Assembly: GCA_913056455.1 (NCBI GenBank)
Contig: CAJXMJ010000002.1
Location: 186,001 to 250,000, forward strand
Origin: an uncultured Fodinibius sp.
GTDB taxonomy: Bacteria > Bacteroidota > Rhodothermia > Balneolales > Balneolaceae
Direction of reading: 5' to 3'
DNA: 64,000 nucleotides
Shown: in pieces, positions 62,233-64,000 of the stretch
How the letters are laid out: every line of letters starts with the position of its first letter
Position numbering within the stretch: position 1 is the first letter of the stretch
The notes under the pieces: model-generated
Database searches by the model: none
Told to the model about the DNA's origin: nothing
Seen by the model: only the letters and a program-made list of their open reading frames with translations
Position numbers and translations under genes: made by a program

Positions 62233-62264
62233 GTGTTGAGGTTCGAAGTGCTATAGTTTCGAAG
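62233..62264. repeat. Left TTCGAAG repeat cluster of the four-helix-bundle cassette
   Basis: GTGTTG, then TTCGAAG at 62242-62248 and again at 62258-62264, between the stop of the arginine-type hydrolase and the stop of the four-helix-bundle gene. It reads in inverted orientation relative to the cluster at 62719-62740, allowing for the palindromic TTCGAA core. Confidence 0.65.
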
Positions 62265-62270
62265 TTTACC

Positions 62271-62639
62271 TCATCTATTATTCCTCAAATATTTAATGAG
62301 AGCCAGAGTTAGATTCCTGGCGTCACTTGCTTTGCTATACACTTCTTCCAAATCACTTTTATTAATATATTTCTGGTCATAAGCCACATAAAGCAAGCTT
62401 TTTACTTCTTCACAAGAACTTTGGGTATAATCCAAAAACCTTATAAACTCTTTTGATGAATATCGAGCGAAGCCTTCAGAAATATTCGTCATAGCAGAAA
62501 CTGATGCTCTTTGAATTTGGTCTCGTAATCCAAAATCTTTCCGAAACTTTGGCTTTTTAGTCAATTCATAAACTTGGTAGACTAATTTTCTCGATTCTTT
62601 CCAACAATCTAACTTTTCAAACTTTTTTACAGTCGACAT
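62271..62639 (-). CDS. Four-helix-bundle protein (23S rRNA intervening-sequence protein family)
   Basis: 122 residues. KKFEKLDCWKESRKLVYQVYELTK, then FRKDFGLRDQIQRASVSAMTNISEGFARYSSKEFIRFLDY, are the S23/IVP family blocks. Family members occur inside 23S rRNA intervening sequences and, as relatives, as accessory proteins (Avd) of diversity-generating retroelements; most stand-alone copies have no known role. Here it is bracketed by TTCGAAG repeats and separates two unrelated + strand genes. A hairpin AAGGTTTAT/ATAAACCTT (62647-62655, 62679-62687) lies just upstream of its start. Confidence 0.88.
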   Translation of the reverse strand: MSTVKKFEKLDCWKESRKLVYQVYELTKKPKFRKDFGLRDQIQRASVSAMTNISEGFARYSSKEFIRFLDYTQSSCEEVKSLLYVAYDQKYINKSDLEEVYSKASDARNLTLALIKYLRNNR

Positions 62640-62646
62640 TTTACAG

Positions 62647-62687
62647 AAGGTTTATCGTTCTTTAGAAGTAAGATCATTATAAACCTT
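62647..62687 (-). promoter_or_regulatory. Leader hairpin of the four-helix-bundle gene
   Basis: AAGGTTTAT (62647-62655) and ATAAACCTT (62679-62687) are perfect 9-bp arms around 23 bases, starting 8 bases upstream of the gene's ATG. It could fold in the mRNA leader or act as an operator. Confidence 0.45.
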
Positions 62688-62718
62688 AATCCTTACAGTG
62701 GAACTGAACTTCAATACT

Positions 62719-62740
62719 CCAACACTTCGAAACTTCGAAC
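62719..62740. repeat. Right TTCGAAG repeat cluster of the four-helix-bundle cassette
   Basis: CCAACA, then CTTCGAA at 62725-62731 and 62733-62739, ending 4 bases before the ATG of the CPXCG gene. A weaker CTTCAA unit lies at 62709. Uses the same words (GTGTTG, TTCGAAG) as the left cluster on the opposite strand. Confidence 0.65.
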
Positions 62741-62743
62741 TTG

Positions 62744-62947
62744 ATGAAACACAAAGGAGAATCCCAGGGAACTGAATTTCGCTGCGCCTATTGCGGAGAA
62801 ACCAACCACACCTTCGTGGACCCCTCCCAAGGCAATACGCAAAAATATATTGAAGATTGCCAGGTATGCTGTCGGCCGAATAAACTTTCTGTTTCCTATG
62901 ACCAATGGAATAAAGAGTTCATCATCCAAAGTCGTCAAGCCCAATAA
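62744..62947 (+). CDS. CPXCG-type cysteine-rich protein
   Basis: 67 residues with C14-A-Y-C17-G-E and a second pair around C39/C42/C43 (EDCQVCCRPN), forming a zinc-ribbon-like site. It matches the CPXCG motif family, though here the motif reads C-A-Y-C-G. I start at ATG 62744; an in-frame TTG at 62741 is within the repeat edge. Its 5' end directly abuts the TTCGAAG repeat, so any native ribosome-binding site may have been displaced. Function unknown. Confidence 0.82.
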   Translation: MKHKGESQGTEFRCAYCGETNHTFVDPSQGNTQKYIEDCQVCCRPNKLSVSYDQWNKEFIIQSRQAQ

Positions 62948-63071
62948 ATATTTTGGAGTATAGAGGATTGAAGCATCCTATCCTCAATATGATACTACCC
63001 AGAAATCTTCTATACTTATATTAAAACTCCCGTTGAAAATAGAGCTTCCTATTTGTATATTTCTACAGTTT
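62948..63071. other. Spacer after the CPXCG gene
   Basis: AT-rich, with a GAGGAT/ATCCTC inverted pair near 62964-62986 that may end the CPXCG transcript, though it lacks a T-run. No ORF supported. The structured region and carA follow. Confidence 0.4.
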
Positions 63072-63271
63072 TGCGCTGGAGCTGAATAAAGCGCACAAAT
63101 TTTGAAATCTTGATTTTCCAACAGTACTCTTTTGATCTACGAATCTACAAAATTTGAAGTAGATGGCAGGCTCAACTGCCTCAAAAAGTTTCCGAACGGC
63201 ACTTCGATTCGGAAATCTCACATTCCATTCCCTTTTTCAAAATCCGACTCTTTGTTAGTCGGATTTTTTTT
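63072..63271 (+). ncRNA. Structured RNA or carA leader with four hairpins and a terminator
   Basis: In order: TGCGCT/AGCGCA (63072-63077, 63090-63095); ATCTAC/GTAGAT (63143-63148, 63159-63164); GGCAG/CTGCC (63165-63169, 63176-63180); TTTCCGAA/TTCGGAAA (63189-63196, 63208-63215); then the terminator at 63239. All stems are perfect. No convincing ORF is present. It could be a leader controlling carA by attenuation (pyrimidine or arginine signals) or an independent small RNA. I do not recognise a known RNA family. Confidence 0.45.
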
Positions 63272-63272
63272 A
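63239..63272 (+). terminator. Intrinsic terminator 40 bases before carA
   Basis: AAAATCCGACT pairs with AGTCGGATTTT around CTTTGTT, followed by a T-run. It ends the structured RNA described at 63072 and would act as an attenuator if transcription of carA starts upstream. Confidence 0.88.
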
Positions 63273-63312
63273 TGTCTAAACTTTAATATCACAAAACCAA
63301 TATACCCTCACT

Positions 63313-64000
63313 ATGTCACTCTATCCAAGAGATAAAGCTATCATTGCTCTATCCGACGGTACCGTGGAACACGGCTTTGCCATTGGTAAAAAAGGTACTA
63401 CCGGCGGGGAACTTTGTTTCAATACCAGTATGGTCGGCTACCAAGAAATTTTTACCGATCCCAGCTATTACGGTCAGCTAATGATGATGACCTATCCCCA
63501 TATTGGAAACTACGGCACTATGAATCGTGATGATGAAGCCCGGAAAGTTATGATTGCCGGACTTATCGTACGCTCTTTTTCGTGGGAACACAGCAATCAA
63601 CAAGCCGACGGTAACCTCCAGGAATACTTGGAACGCAACGAAGTGGTGGGCATTACCGGTATCGACACCCGAAAGCTGGTTCGCCATATTCGCAGTAAGG
63701 GTGTAATGAACGCCGTCATCTCATCTGCTGAACTCGACGAAGACAAATTAGTGAAAAAAGCCAAAAACTGGGATGATATGGTTGGCCTTGAGCTGGCGAC
63801 CGAAGTTACACGCCGCGAGCCGCAAACTGTTCACAGTGATGGTCCTTTTAAAGTTGCCGCCTTTGACTATGGAATTAAGCAGAGCATTATCGACAACTTA
63901 GTTGATCGGGGATGCACGCTCCGCGTCTTTCCCGCCAAAGGTAATTTCAAGGAAGAACTCGATAGCTGGAATCCCGACGGATTCTTCTTTAGTAACGGTC
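63313..64000 (+). CDS. carA: Carbamoyl-phosphate synthase small subunit, 5' part
   Basis: Glutaminase subunit supplying ammonia for carbamoyl phosphate (pyrimidines and arginine). 229 residues are visible, cut by the window end. The N-terminal domain shows LSDGTVEHGFAIGKKGTTGGELCFNTSMVGYQEIFTDPSYYGQ and GITGIDTRKLVRHIRSKG. The glutaminase domain begins at FKVAAFDYGIKQSIIDNL; the catalytic Cys would be beyond the end. Start at ATG 63313 (MSLYPRDKAIIALSDG). carB presumably follows outside the window. Confidence 0.95.
   Translation, partial: MSLYPRDKAIIALSDGTVEHGFAIGKKGTTGGELCFNTSMVGYQEIFTDPSYYGQLMMMTYPHIGNYGTMNRDDEARKVMIAGLIVRSFSWEHSNQQADGNLQEYLERNEVVGITGIDTRKLVRHIRSKGVMNAVISSAELDEDKLVKKAKNWDDMVGLELATEVTRREPQTVHSDGPFKVAAFDYGIKQSIIDNLVDRGCTLRVFPAKGNFKEELDSWNPDGFFFSNG

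Noticed and set aside
62240-62250. GGTTCGA tRNA T-loop-like sequence
   Set aside because: It belongs to the TTCGAAG repeat cluster; no acceptor, D or anticodon arms can be built around it.
62271-62639. Diversity-generating retroelement accessory gene (avd)
   Set aside because: No reverse transcriptase, template or variable repeat was seen nearby; only the fold family is shared.

Overview
The window looks like a chromosomal segment of a Bacteroidota/Balneolota-type bacterium (Balneola, Gracilimonas and Fodinibius are the closest style I can name). The reasons are the compact dcw cluster without ddl or murB, the many TonB/outer-membrane and lipoprotein genes, the scarcity of Shine-Dalgarno sites, the acidic proteins, and the intergenic repeats of the GTCATCCTGAA...TTCAGGATGAC type. 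Taxonomy is inferred from style only. I saw no rRNA, tRNA, CRISPR array, transposase or phage gene.

Layout. (1) 10-2427: a fused aspartokinase/homoserine dehydrogenase, followed by a spacer with a doubtful 40-codon ORF, a strong terminator and hairpins. (2) 2985-18712: the whole cell-wall/division cluster mraZ-rsmH-ftsL-ftsI-murE-mraY-murD-ftsW-murG-murC-ftsQ-ftsA-ftsZ, all on +, starting from a promoter with a textbook MraZ operator. Up to murG the genes overlap or abut, except for a 72-base gap before ftsW; the murG/murC, murC/ftsQ and ftsQ/ftsA junctions each hold a palindromic REP-like element. (3) 18976-30527: an S9 peptidase bracketed by two near-identical terminators, a TauE/SafE permease with a PhzF-like gene, mutS2, two unknown secreted/barrel proteins, a HemD-like paralogue, an Omp85-type barrel and an AhpD-like gene. 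(4) 30632-39855: an SGNH hydrolase, then an iron-uptake-type island: DUF4856 lipoprotein, imelysin lipoprotein, HTTM (gamma-carboxylase-like) membrane protein, TonB receptor, and on the other strand an FbpA-like ferric-binding lipoprotein. (5) 39983-47708: protoporphyrinogen oxidase, pruA and assorted metabolic genes.

(6) 47717-59209, all on -: a two-component system (response regulator then kinase) followed by hemH-hemA-hemC-hemD-hemE-hemF-hemB-hemL and a small DUF6787-like membrane protein. Together with hemG at 40 kb this covers glutamyl-tRNA to protoheme. The neighbouring iron island makes iron supply and heme synthesis a theme of the window. (7) 59414-64000: an SDR, a DUF58 protein, an arginine-modifying hydrolase, a four-helix-bundle gene bracketed by inverted TTCGAAG repeats that may be a small mobile cassette, a CPXCG zinc-ribbon-like protein, a highly structured untranslated region, and the 5' part of carA, cut by the window end.

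The candidates for something undescribed are the four-helix-bundle cassette (62233-62740), a shared 23-bp operator-like palindrome before the iron genes (32196 and 39931), the structured RNA before carA, a cysteine-rich insertion in ferrochelatase, and a duplicated FtsZ C-terminal peptide. All functional statements are from reading the sequence; no database search was run.
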